Assembly (NCBI GenBank): GCA_902826685.1
Contig: CADEFT010000033.1
Coordinates: 1-64,000, forward strand
DNA: 64,000 nt
DNA from: an uncultured Acidobacteriota bacterium
GTDB lineage: Bacteria > Acidobacteriota > Terriglobia > Bryobacterales > Bryobacteraceae
Reading direction: 5' to 3'
Positions within the stretch are counted from its first letter, which is position 1. Every line of letters begins with the position of its first letter. Below the pieces are notes generated by a model that made no database searches, had not been told where the DNA came from, and saw only the letters and a program-made list of their open reading frames with translations. This document shows positions 26,669 through 34,676 of this stretch, one piece after another. Both the position numbers and the translations under genes were made by a program.

Positions 26669-27492
26669 CGCAGCAACGCCCGATTCACGTGCGATCCATG
26701 GACTTTGACATGGCATACCGTGCAGTTCTGAAACCGGCCGCTGCGCAGATCGTGGAAGGCGGGCGGCACACCGCCAAGAGCCGGGCCGCCGCCCAGCCCG
26801 GTATGGCATTCCAGGCACTGGAAACGGACTTCATGGCGCGTCAGCATCCGCGGATTGGCCGAGCCATGCGCTTCATGGCAGGCGCCGCAGCCTTCCATCC
26901 GCACCGGGGCATGTTCGAAGGCGAATGGGCCGCGCTTGTCGCCATGGCAGCGGAAGCAGCCGGGCTCGTTGGCCGAGACTTCCCGCAGCGGATTCGCGCT
27001 CAGCAGCCGGCCGTGCGGATTATGGCAATCCACGCATTGCACGCCACCTTCCTGAAGACGGTGGCGGTAGGGCTTCTGAAACTGGGCCACGGTGGCGGCA
27101 TGGCAGGTGCCGCACACCTTGAGAGGCTGTTTGGGCTTGGCGGCGTGCACGGAGTGGCAATTGGCGCACCCAACCTGATTCCGTGCGTGGCCGCCGCGAA
27201 TGGCCCCTACTCGCGTGGGTTGATTCTTGTGGCATTCGAGGCAGGAGACCGATTCCGGCCCGCGGATATCGGTGGGGGCGGCGGAGTCCGCATGCGCGCT
27301 ACCCGGACCATGGCAGCTTTCACAGGCTTTGCCCTGCCAGCCGAGCTTCGTATTGGCCTCGATCCTGCCATGCGGCGTCCTGGTGAGACCTTTGAAGATC
27401 TCTTCGTGGCAGGCCTGGCAGACCTCCGACCCCATGTATTCTTTCTGAGGCGCGGCGAGCAGTGGTCCCAGGATTATGATCCAGCCCAGCAT
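26665..27492 (-). CDS. MtrA/DmsE-type periplasmic decahaem c-type cytochrome
   Basis: A 275-residue protein with a short signal peptide (residues about 1-15) and ten Cys-x-x-Cys-His motifs spread evenly along its length: Cys-Gln-Ala, Cys-Glu-Ser, Cys-Leu-Glu, Cys-Ala-Asn, Cys-Gly-Thr, Cys-Val-Asp, Cys-Phe-Arg, Cys-Gly-Ala, Cys-Leu-Glu and Cys-Thr-Val. Length and haem number match MtrA and DmsE. It should carry electrons across the periplasm and through the barrel encoded next. It is the first gene of the minus-strand cluster, and its stop overlaps the barrel gene start (ATGA). Confidence 0.9.
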   Translation of the reverse strand: MLGWIIILGPLLAAPQKEYMGSEVCQACHEEIFKGLTRTPHGRIEANTKLGWQGKACESCHGPGSAHADSAAPTDIRGPESVSCLECHKNQPTRVGAIRGGHARNQVGCANCHSVHAAKPKQPLKVCGTCHAATVAQFQKPYRHRLQEGGVQCVDCHNPHGRLLSANPLREVSANEPGCFRCHGDKRGPFAFEHAPVRMEGCGACHEAHGSANPRMLTRHEVRFQCLECHTGLGGGPALGGVPPAFHDLRSGRFQNCTVCHVKVHGSHVNRALLR

Positions 27493-27602
27493 CGCTTAGT
27501 GATGGAGCAATTCGGACGCCAGCCATGGGGCCTGTAAGTTGAAGCAACGGCGTGACCTGGCCCGCCGGACCGGCGCTCATTGCGGGTTGTGGCCACTGCC
27601 AT

Positions 27603-27618
27603 TGGGGCATTTGCCCCA
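27603..27618. other. small hairpin in the divergent intergenic region
   Basis: TGGGGC pairs with GCCCCA around an ATTT loop. It lies in the 212-base gap between the MtrA-like gene and the divergent secreted-protein gene, where transcription of the cytochrome cluster must start. There is no T-run, so it is not a simple terminator. I see no other clear element in this gap. Confidence 0.35.
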
Positions 27619-27704
27619 GGGCGCCCGGCCGAAACTTCCGGGTACACGCTTTCCGGTTGCGTGCGTCTATCTAGCGAGGTACTCTCGGAATGGAGGCCGC
27701 ACCC

Positions 27705-28460
27705 ATGAGACTCTCGCTGATGGTCGGTTCGATGCTTGTGATTGCTTCCGCTCAGGGACAGCAGCGTGGCATGTACGGCGGGATTTCGACGGGGAGGATC
27801 GTCGGTTCGATCTCGGATCCCGGCTTTGCCGGCCGGTTAGGCGCCACGGTGAGCGGATTGCCGCAGACTTCCGGAGCGGCGATTTCGTCCGGACCGCGAG
27901 GGGGCTTCGGCGGCGGTGGGGGAGGCGGACACTGGCGCGGCGGCGCGCCGCGTACGATCGTGGTTCCCTTCGGCGTTCCGGTGTACACGGGCGGCTATGG
28001 CGGCTACGGATATAACGATGGGATGATGCCGGCTCCGGCGGCCGTCGTGCAGCCGGTGCAGCCCTCGCCTTCGGTGATTATCAATCAATACTACACGCCG
28101 GAATCGGTGCGTCCGCAGATGCGCGAGTACACGGACCTGCCCGATCCTCCCGCCGCCTCGCCCGAACAGTCTGAAGGTCCGGTGCGTGTGTATCCACCGC
28201 CCCGGCGTCAGGAACCTGCGGCGCGTGCGGCGGCACCGGCGGCGCCGGTAGAAGATCCCAAGGCGACGATCACGCTGCTCGCTTTTCAGGATTCTTCGGT
28301 TGTCGCCGCGATCGGCTACTGGACGCAGGGCGATCAACTGCACTACGTCACCAGCGGCTTCTCGAAGAAGATCGTGCCTGCCGGAACGCTCGACAAATCG
28401 CTGTCGGAGCAACTCAACCGCGAACGCAACGTGGAGTTCAAACTCGAAGACGTTCGCTAG
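27705..28460 (+). CDS. secreted Gly/Pro-rich hypothetical protein
   Basis: A 251-residue protein from the ATG at 27705, with GGAGG nine bases upstream. A signal peptide covers residues 1-19 (ending Ala-Gln-Gly-Gln). A glycine-rich low-complexity stretch lies around residues 60-75, followed by a Pro/Ala-rich linker. The C-terminal 60 residues form the only folded-looking part: Thr-Ile-Thr-Leu-Leu-Ala-Phe-Gln-Asp, Ala-Ile-Gly-Tyr-Trp and Leu-His-Tyr-Val-Thr. I do not recognise a family. Confidence 0.7.
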   Translation: MRLSLMVGSMLVIASAQGQQRGMYGGISTGRIVGSISDPGFAGRLGATVSGLPQTSGAAISSGPRGGFGGGGGGGHWRGGAPRTIVVPFGVPVYTGGYGGYGYNDGMMPAPAAVVQPVQPSPSVIINQYYTPESVRPQMREYTDLPDPPAASPEQSEGPVRVYPPPRRQEPAARAAAPAAPVEDPKATITLLAFQDSSVVAAIGYWTQGDQLHYVTSGFSKKIVPAGTLDKSLSEQLNRERNVEFKLEDVR

Positions 28461-28467
28461 AGAGAGA

Positions 28468-29109
28468 TCAGAAGACGTAGGCGACGCCAACCACCGGCAG
28501 GAAGTTGTGGAACCAGCCGCCGAATTCCGATCCGCGGTTTGGCGTAAAGACGTTTTTCGGCACTGGCGTCATGAAGTCTTTCACCTCAACGCGCAGCGAT
28601 GACTTTTCGCCGATTCGCATCTTCACGCCCACGCCGGCCGTTACCAGCGGCGTCGTGTCGTTTGTGCGGGTCAACAGCGCATAATCGGACAGAGCCTGCG
28701 TCACGGTTTCCGTTCCCGTGCCACGGAACTGGCGCACGCCGGCGCCAACCGAAAAGTAGGGCCGCACGCGATTGCCGGTAGGCGCGAAGTATACGTTGAA
28801 GTCGTAATGCAGCGAATGGGTCTGCGCGCCAAAACTTGCCTTGGCGCCTTCGCGCGTCAGCTTGGCCGTATTACGAGCGAACATGTAGCGGATCTCACCG
28901 CCGAAGAACCGGCCGAGATCCTGTCCAACAAAGAATCCCGCCGCGAAACCAGGGCTAAAGGAAGCGTTGGCGCTGGTGCCATTGACGCGCTTCACATCCT
29001 GCGAGGTGTAGAACGAACCCCCGCCGAAACCTCCAACCTCCCATTTCTGCGCCTGAGCCGCGAAGGGAATCAGGAAGCAGGCTCCGATGAGGACACGGAT
29101 CGCTCTCAT
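28468..29109 (-). CDS. outer-membrane beta-barrel protein (OmpA/OprF-like eight-strand type)
   Basis: A 213-residue protein with a signal peptide ending Ala-Gln-Ala-Gln at about 21 and AAGGAG about 8 bases before the ATG. The mature part has alternating aromatic and glycine-rich strands (Gly-Gly-Phe-Gly-Gly-Gly, Gly-Phe-Phe-Val-Gly-Gln) and ends Val-Ala-Tyr-Val-Phe, with the terminal Phe typical of barrels. It resembles the small outer-membrane-beta-barrel families common in acidobacteria. The stop lies 7 bases from that of the convergent secreted protein. Function unknown. Confidence 0.75.
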   Translation of the reverse strand: MRAIRVLIGACFLIPFAAQAQKWEVGGFGGGSFYTSQDVKRVNGTSANASFSPGFAAGFFVGQDLGRFFGGEIRYMFARNTAKLTREGAKASFGAQTHSLHYDFNVYFAPTGNRVRPYFSVGAGVRQFRGTGTETVTQALSDYALLTRTNDTTPLVTAGVGVKMRIGEKSSLRVEVKDFMTPVPKNVFTPNRGSEFGGWFHNFLPVVGVAYVF

Positions 29110-29183
29110 TGTGGTGCTCCTTGTAATTGGGCCAAGGGGGGAGACCGGAGAGGTCCGGCCTCCACCCGCGGGAATCGGACTGT

Positions 29184-32100
29184 TTAGTTCACCACGCGAA
29201 CCGGAACGGTGGTGGATCCGCTGCCTTGGCTTACGGTGAGGGGAACATCGAGTCCCAGGGGTGCATTGCCGGGAACCCGGGCCGTAACCTGATAGACGCC
29301 AACCGCTCCAGGCGCCATGCCTGCGTATTCAACCGCGAGATCCACGTTGCCAAGGGTTACGCGGGCCTCGGTCACTACCGACGCCAGGGGATCGGACGGG
29401 CCCGGGGCGCCGTTGTCCACCGCCGGAGCGGTACGGCCCATGCCGGTCAACATCAGCGAGATGGTGTCGCCGCGATGAATCGGATTGGCTTCGGTCACCA
29501 CCAGGCCGTTGTTGGTGCGGAAGACGGCCGGCAGATCGTTGCGCTCGCCCACGGCGACGTTGCGGAATACGGTGGGCGCGGTGGGCAGCACCGTCAGATT
29601 GAAGTTATCGCTGACGCCGCCCGGAGTCCGCAGCAGCATGGTCACATTGCCTTCGGCCTGGAAGGGAATCTGGCCGTTGATCTGGTTGGCGGAAACGTAG
29701 ACAACCGGCACCGGAACGCCGTTCACGGTGAGGCAGCTTTCGCCGAGCGCGGTAGGCAGCGGCGTCTGCTGGCTGGCCTGATTCACCGGGCTCAGGTTGG
29801 AACCGAAGATGGACACCAGGCCACCGGGGGCGACCGGTCCGCTGCCGTCGGCCGCGTTCACCACGCGCTCGATGCGCGGGGCGGCGGCGGCGGCGTCAAA
29901 ATCCCACGGCAGCATCGTCACACCGGATTGCGTCAACGCCACCACACCCTTGCGGCTGTAGAGCGGCGCGATGGTGCGCGTGAAGATCTGCGTCCACCGG
30001 GCCGGCTGGTTGGTTCCGCCAGTGGTACCGCCCGCCTGGCTCTGGTTGGTGGCGCCTTCCGGCAGAATCGGAGCCTCGGCCACGCGCGCCATGCGAATGG
30101 AGCGCGATCCGGAAAGGTCGATGCGCTGAATGATGCCCGGAGCCGAGTTGGCCGGCGCGGTCATACGGATGCCCTGCAGATCGACGAACGAGTAGCCCGA
30201 CGACACGCCCGAAGTGGATTCGAGCGTCGCCACCGGCACAAGCGATGCGTTGAGAATCTGGTTGTTCACCAGGAACAGATCGAAGCTCGACGCGGCATAG
30301 GCCCCCGACAGAGCCGAGAAATCCTTGCGCGACAGCGTGAAGGTGTCGGTGTTGGCGTTGTACAGCATCGTCTTGCCGTCGGCCTGCGCCATCAGGATGG
30401 CGCTGCCGTTGGGCGTGGCCACCAGGACGGAGTTGACGTTGATGTCGTTCTCATAGATGCCGAGCGTGGGGATCTCGGTGCCAAGCCGGGCCAGCATGTC
30501 GATGCGGGCCACTTTGTGCTTGGGTCCACTGACGCGGCAGGCGGCGAGGACGGCGTTGGCGCTGACGGCGATCGAGCGCGGATAGAAACCGCTCGGCATG
30601 CGGATGGGCATGGTCTCCTCGAGCGTTTCGAGGTCGTACACGCGGATCACCTGGGCGTTGTCATGACCCACCAGCAGGTGGCGGCGGTCGAAGGTGATGG
30701 CCATCTGCGTGGGCGTGTTGGCGGTCTTGAGCGTGGCGATCTGCCCCTGGGTGGTGCCATCGAAAACCAGCACCTGATTGGAATCCTGGCGGATGACGTA
30801 GAAGCGGTCGCGCACCGGATCGCTCACCAGATCCACGAGCTTGCCAGGGATGTTCTGAAAGCTGCCGCGCTGATCGGGTTCCTTGTTGTTGATCAGGACG
30901 CGGATGGAGTTCGGCGCGTTCACGCCGAGGGTGGTTTTGAGGTCGATCGTGGCGGCGACGGTGCCCTTCTGATTCTGGAAAGCGGTGGGATCGACGCTGA
31001 TGCGCACGGTGGCGGGCGTGGTGCCGGTGGAAGGCGAGATGTTGATGCCGGCCTGTGTGGTCGACAGCGTGAAATCGACGTTGGCGCCACCTGGATCGGT
31101 GATGGTGATTTCCTGCGTCGAGATGCGGCGTTCACAGAAATTCCCGCGGAACACGAGATCTTCCTTCGAGGCCATCACGCGCGGAATCTGCTTGGTATTG
31201 CCCACGGGAATGATCATTACGCCGCTTTCGGAAATGGAGTACATCACCGAGCTGTCGGCGTTCATGACGCTCTTGCCGGAGGTATGTTCGGGCAGGCTCC
31301 AACGCTCCTTCACGGCCATGCTGTCGGCGTCGAGCACCAGCAGAACGGGCTTGATGGTGTTGGACGAGGTTGGCGTTTGCGAAGGCGTGGTGGTCTGGCT
31401 GGTGGTTTGCGTCGCATTGGTGTCCACAAACTCGGCGTAGATCAGGTTGCGCCTGGTATCGAAGGTGTGAGTGCCGAACTCGAAGTTCCCCGAGGCGAGC
31501 GGCAACTGATTGATCACTACGTCCATGCGCCGGTCGTGGGTGACCCAGCCGGTGGTGTGCAGGCTGCCGTCGTAGTTGACGGCCACGGCGCGGGGGCCGG
31601 GCGGTGGCGACCAGGTCCACAGCACCGCTTCCACCCGCTTGGTGGTGACGTCGTACATGAATTCGAGCGACTGGTTGGTGGTGGAACCCTGGCCGCCCCC
31701 TCCGCCGCCCTGCGCCGAGCCGACCGCGGCCGAGCCGAACACCCACAGCCCATCGCCCGACACGGCCATCGACGCCGAGACGATATTGGCCGGCAGGTTG
31801 CCCTGCGCCGTCGGCAGGGAGCGCGTGGTGGCGCCGGAGATGGTGCCTAATACCTGCGTCTGCCCGGTCCATGGATCGAACAAAAGGAATTCGGTGCCGG
31901 TGACCACCAGGGCCTTGGCATCGATGCCAAAGGACACGCCGAGAGGCACGGCGCCCAGGGAAAAAGTCTGTCTGCGATCGGTCACCAGGTCGATGACGGT
32001 GACTCCGTTATACTGCGAGCCCGTCGCGAAATTACCGTAGTGGGTAATGACCAGGAACCGGCCGTCCGGGCTCAGCGCCAGCGAGGAAGGCTGGGCGGCC

Positions 32101-32357
32101 ACGTTGTAGGACGTCCGGATGTTGCCATCGAGCGTCATCACCTCCACGCGATTGGCGGTGAAGTTGGCGACGTAGACTACGCCCCGGCCCTCATCGAGCG
32201 CCAGGTCGGAGGCGTGGCCTCCGATCGCCACGGCCTTGCCCACGGTACCGGCATACCCGGATGTGGGAGCCGACAAAAGCGCGGCCGCCACGGCCCACGC
32301 CGCGAGGCTGAACCGGCCATACTGTGCCGCTTTCCACCGAAAGATCGTCTTTATCAT
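29184..32357 (-). CDS. secreted beta-propeller protein with C-terminal TIGR03437 domain
   Basis: A 1057-residue protein. I took the ATG at 32357, which has GGAG upstream; a GTG at 32366 is also possible. A long signal sequence covers residues about 1-37. Two YVTN-type propeller regions follow (around 40-380 and 500-700) with repeats such as Val-Tyr-Val-Ala-Asn-Phe, Leu-Ala-Leu-Ser-Pro-Asp-Gly and Val-Tyr-Asp-Leu-Glu-Thr. The last 220 residues match TIGR03437, the Solibacter-type domain: Val-Ser-Ile-Phe-Gly-Ser-Asn-Leu-Ser-Pro, Val-Asn-Gly-Val-Pro-Val-Pro, Gln-Ile-Asn-Gly-Gln-Ile-Pro-Phe. Such proteins are probably surface or secreted; their ligands are unknown. Confidence 0.85.
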   Translation of the reverse strand: MIKTIFRWKAAQYGRFSLAAWAVAAALLSAPTSGYAGTVGKAVAIGGHASDLALDEGRGVVYVANFTANRVEVMTLDGNIRTSYNVAAQPSSLALSPDGRFLVITHYGNFATGSQYNGVTVIDLVTDRRQTFSLGAVPLGVSFGIDAKALVVTGTEFLLFDPWTGQTQVLGTISGATTRSLPTAQGNLPANIVSASMAVSGDGLWVFGSAAVGSAQGGGGGGQGSTTNQSLEFMYDVTTKRVEAVLWTWSPPPGPRAVAVNYDGSLHTTGWVTHDRRMDVVINQLPLASGNFEFGTHTFDTRRNLIYAEFVDTNATQTTSQTTTPSQTPTSSNTIKPVLLVLDADSMAVKERWSLPEHTSGKSVMNADSSVMYSISESGVMIIPVGNTKQIPRVMASKEDLVFRGNFCERRISTQEITITDPGGANVDFTLSTTQAGINISPSTGTTPATVRISVDPTAFQNQKGTVAATIDLKTTLGVNAPNSIRVLINNKEPDQRGSFQNIPGKLVDLVSDPVRDRFYVIRQDSNQVLVFDGTTQGQIATLKTANTPTQMAITFDRRHLLVGHDNAQVIRVYDLETLEETMPIRMPSGFYPRSIAVSANAVLAACRVSGPKHKVARIDMLARLGTEIPTLGIYENDINVNSVLVATPNGSAILMAQADGKTMLYNANTDTFTLSRKDFSALSGAYAASSFDLFLVNNQILNASLVPVATLESTSGVSSGYSFVDLQGIRMTAPANSAPGIIQRIDLSGSRSIRMARVAEAPILPEGATNQSQAGGTTGGTNQPARWTQIFTRTIAPLYSRKGVVALTQSGVTMLPWDFDAAAAAPRIERVVNAADGSGPVAPGGLVSIFGSNLSPVNQASQQTPLPTALGESCLTVNGVPVPVVYVSANQINGQIPFQAEGNVTMLLRTPGGVSDNFNLTVLPTAPTVFRNVAVGERNDLPAVFRTNNGLVVTEANPIHRGDTISLMLTGMGRTAPAVDNGAPGPSDPLASVVTEARVTLGNVDLAVEYAGMAPGAVGVYQVTARVPGNAPLGLDVPLTVSQGSGSTTVPVRVVN

Positions 32358-32596
32358 AGTCTCCACTCCACCGATCGACTGCCAAGATAGGACGCCAAAC
32401 CAAGCTCACTGCCGCGTCATCGCCAATTGGGCTGCCCCATCCGGCGCGCGGGTACTACTGCCTGTCTATCGGAGCGGCGCGCGAGACCCTGCAGACTGGA
32501 ATCCAAAATTCCTTCGCCCCGTCTCCGGACCCCGCGGCCGGACTCGCCGGATCCTCGCGGCCGCTCCGGTGTGCCGGCCTTTGCGGCCGGTCTCAC

Positions 32597-32689
32597 CTAC
32601 TCCACGTTCTTTTTGCGCCGCATCACGATCAACCCAAGCAGAGCGATCGCGATCACCGCGCATACGATTCGGACCATCGAGCCATCCAT
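32597..32689 (-). CDS. 30-residue single-pass membrane protein
   Basis: A small frame with an excellent ribosome-binding site, AAGGAG nine bases before the ATG. The peptide starts Met-Asp-Gly-Ser-Met, has one hydrophobic segment of about 17 residues (Val-Ile-Ala-Ile-Ala-Leu-Leu-Gly-Leu-Ile-Val), then Arg-Arg-Lys-Lys at the end, so the C-terminus should face the cytoplasm. It lies 80 bases downstream of tadC on the same strand and could be the last gene of that cluster. It is too short to be a standard Flp pilin. Confidence 0.5.
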   Translation of the reverse strand: MDGSMVRIVCAVIAIALLGLIVMRRKKNVE

Positions 32690-32769
32690 TTCGTTTTTCT
32701 CCTTTCCATCGATTACCCAACTGGAGCCGCACCTCGAGCGCCGGTGCCGGCCCGATGGGGAAACTCGTC

Positions 32770-33693
32770 TTACATGTTGTTCATCATCGGGATGAGTTCC
32801 CGAATGATCTTGACCACAACCGGTCCCACCGTCACCACGAAAAGCGAGGGCAGGATGCAGAAGAAGATCGGGAAGACGAGCTTGACGCCCAGCTTCGCCG
32901 CTTTCTCTTCGGCCGTCTGCCGCGCCTGCACGCGCATGTAGTCGGCGTGGCCGCGCAGCGACTGCGCGACGCCGGTTCCGAAACGGTCGGCCTGAATGAG
33001 CACGGCGACCAGCTTCTTGAGATCTTCGACGGCGGTGCGCTCGGCCATGTTGCGCAGCGCCTCGGCGCGCCGTTTACCGGCTTTGAGCTCATAGTTCACC
33101 AGGGCGAACTCCTCGCTGATTTCCGGATGGGCGTGTTCCAGTTCCTTGGCCACCTGCAGGATGGCCTGGTCCAGGCCCAGGCCCGACTCGACGCAAACCA
33201 CCAGAAGATCGAGGGCGTTCGGCAACCCGCGCCGCACCTGCTTCTGGCGGCTCTTGGCCTTGAGATTCACGAATTCGTTGGGCCCGAAGAAGCCGATGCC
33301 CGCGGCGGCGGCGATCACCAGCATCTTGTTTGTGGGGTCGGCGTCGGAGCGCAGCGTGATCATGAACATCAGCGCCGGCAGCGCCACCGCCATGACCACC
33401 TTCCAGCCATAGAGCTGGATCAGCGCGTTCTCCTGCCGCAGGCCCGCGCGGATCAGTTTCCGCCGCATCACGGTGACGTCCTTGGGCGATTGCGGAATGT
33501 AGTTGCCGAGCTTGACCAGCAGGTCGCGGAAGGCGAGGCTCGGATGCACGGGCATCACTTCGCTTGCCGGCTGGCCGGCGCCCGTCACGCGTTCGATGGC
33601 TTCCTTCGGGCGGATCCACATCCGCAGTCCGGCCGCGCTGATGGCGACCGCGACGGCCAGGAAGACGATAAAGCTGATAAGAAAAGAAGTCAT
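32770..33693 (-). CDS. tadC: Tad pilus inner-membrane platform protein TadC
   Basis: A 307-residue protein of the type II secretion GspF domain superfamily. Hydrophobic segments lie near residues 1-22, 95-140 and 280-300. The GspF core (about 150-275) has Leu-Asp-Leu-Leu-Val-Val-Cys-Val-Glu-Ser-Gly-Leu-Gly-Leu-Asp-Gln-Ala, the usual TadC version of the motif. With TadB it forms the membrane platform on which the CpaF ATPase acts during pilus assembly. The start is two bases after tadB. Confidence 0.9.
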   Translation of the reverse strand: MTSFLISFIVFLAVAVAISAAGLRMWIRPKEAIERVTGAGQPASEVMPVHPSLAFRDLLVKLGNYIPQSPKDVTVMRRKLIRAGLRQENALIQLYGWKVVMAVALPALMFMITLRSDADPTNKMLVIAAAAGIGFFGPNEFVNLKAKSRQKQVRRGLPNALDLLVVCVESGLGLDQAILQVAKELEHAHPEISEEFALVNYELKAGKRRAEALRNMAERTAVEDLKKLVAVLIQADRFGTGVAQSLRGHADYMRVQARQTAEEKAAKLGVKLVFPIFFCILPSLFVVTVGPVVVKIIRELIPMMNNM

Positions 33694-33695
33694 CG

Positions 33696-34670
33696 TTAGA
33701 CCTCGATGGTGACGATCTTCTGAATGATGCCGTAGCCGATCAATTGCAGACCGACGGCCGCGCCCATCATCATGTGGCCGACCTCATCGTTGAAGAAAAA
33801 TTCCGCGTAGTAGGGGTTGACGTAGAACAGGATCACGCCGCAGCCGACCGGAATCAGCGACAACGCCATGCCGGTCATTTTGCCGTGCGCGCTGACGGCC
33901 TTGATGCGGCCGCGCAGCTTGAAGCGCTCGCGGATCACGTAGGCCAGTTTGTCGAGGATCTCGGCCAGGTTGCCGCCGGTACGTTTCTGCAGCAGCACGG
34001 CCGAGACGAAAAAGTGCACGTCGAGCAGCGGGATGCGCACGGCCAGCTTCTGCAGCGAGGTCTCAAGCGGAAGGCCGAGATTGTGTTCCTCGAAGGTGCG
34101 TTTGAACTCACTCGACAGCGGTTCCTGGAATTCGCGGTGGATCATTTCGAGCGAAACCGAGAAGGCGTGGCCGGCGCGCATCGATCGCGCCACGAACTCG
34201 AGGCTCTCCGGGAACTGCTCTTCGAACTTCTTCATACGCGCATTGCGTTTCCGGATCACCTGCAGGACGGGAATCGCCGCCGCCGCGGCCGCCAGGAACA
34301 AGCCGATCGTCCGCAGACCCGCCACCTGCCAGGCGATCAGGTAGACGCCGATGAAACAGGCCATGCAGGCGTGGATCAGCCGCGCCACTTTCCACTTGAG
34401 GCCGGCCTGTTCGAGCAGCGTCTGGATCTTGTCGTGGATGCGGTACTTGTGCAGAATCCGGACGGTCACCTTGCCGGTGACCGAGTCTTCCTTCTGAATC
34501 AGCTCCTTGGGCGGCGCGTCGCCTTCCTTGACCTTTTTCTTTTCCTTGGAGACGCCGTGCAGCCGCTGGCGGATGCGGTCGACGTCGGCGTTGCGGACAA
34601 CGCCCGAAACCACATACCAGATGCCGACCGCGGTGACCCAAACCAGAACGAGAATGATGACGAAACCCAT
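33696..34670 (-). CDS. tadB: Tad pilus inner-membrane platform protein TadB
   Basis: A 324-residue GspF-superfamily protein. A first transmembrane segment lies at about 2-20, then a charged Lys-rich cytoplasmic stretch (Lys-Glu-Lys-Lys-Lys-Val-Lys), two membrane segments around 105-150, and the GspF core from about 175 (Phe-Pro-Glu-Ser-Leu-Glu-Phe-Val-Ala-Arg-Ser-Met-Arg-Ala-Gly-His). The core motif Gly-Gly-Asn-Leu-Ala-Glu-Ile-Leu-Asp follows. It sits between the ATPase and TadC genes, six bases and two bases away, as in other Tad operons. Confidence 0.9.
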   Translation of the reverse strand: MGFVIILVLVWVTAVGIWYVVSGVVRNADVDRIRQRLHGVSKEKKKVKEGDAPPKELIQKEDSVTGKVTVRILHKYRIHDKIQTLLEQAGLKWKVARLIHACMACFIGVYLIAWQVAGLRTIGLFLAAAAAAIPVLQVIRKRNARMKKFEEQFPESLEFVARSMRAGHAFSVSLEMIHREFQEPLSSEFKRTFEEHNLGLPLETSLQKLAVRIPLLDVHFFVSAVLLQKRTGGNLAEILDKLAYVIRERFKLRGRIKAVSAHGKMTGMALSLIPVGCGVILFYVNPYYAEFFFNDEVGHMMMGAAVGLQLIGYGIIQKIVTIEV

Positions 34671-34676
34671 AGCTGT

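Noticed and set aside
27552..27674. A 40-codon frame starting at GTG with a Cys-Gly-His-Cys-His haem-like motif, upstream of the MtrA-like gene
   Set aside because: No signal peptide and no ribosome-binding site; one CXXCH in a short frame can occur by chance.
29127..31850. A 907-codon open frame antisense to the TIGR03437 protein
   Set aside because: It mirrors a well-supported gene and has the same shadow-frame composition with no motif.
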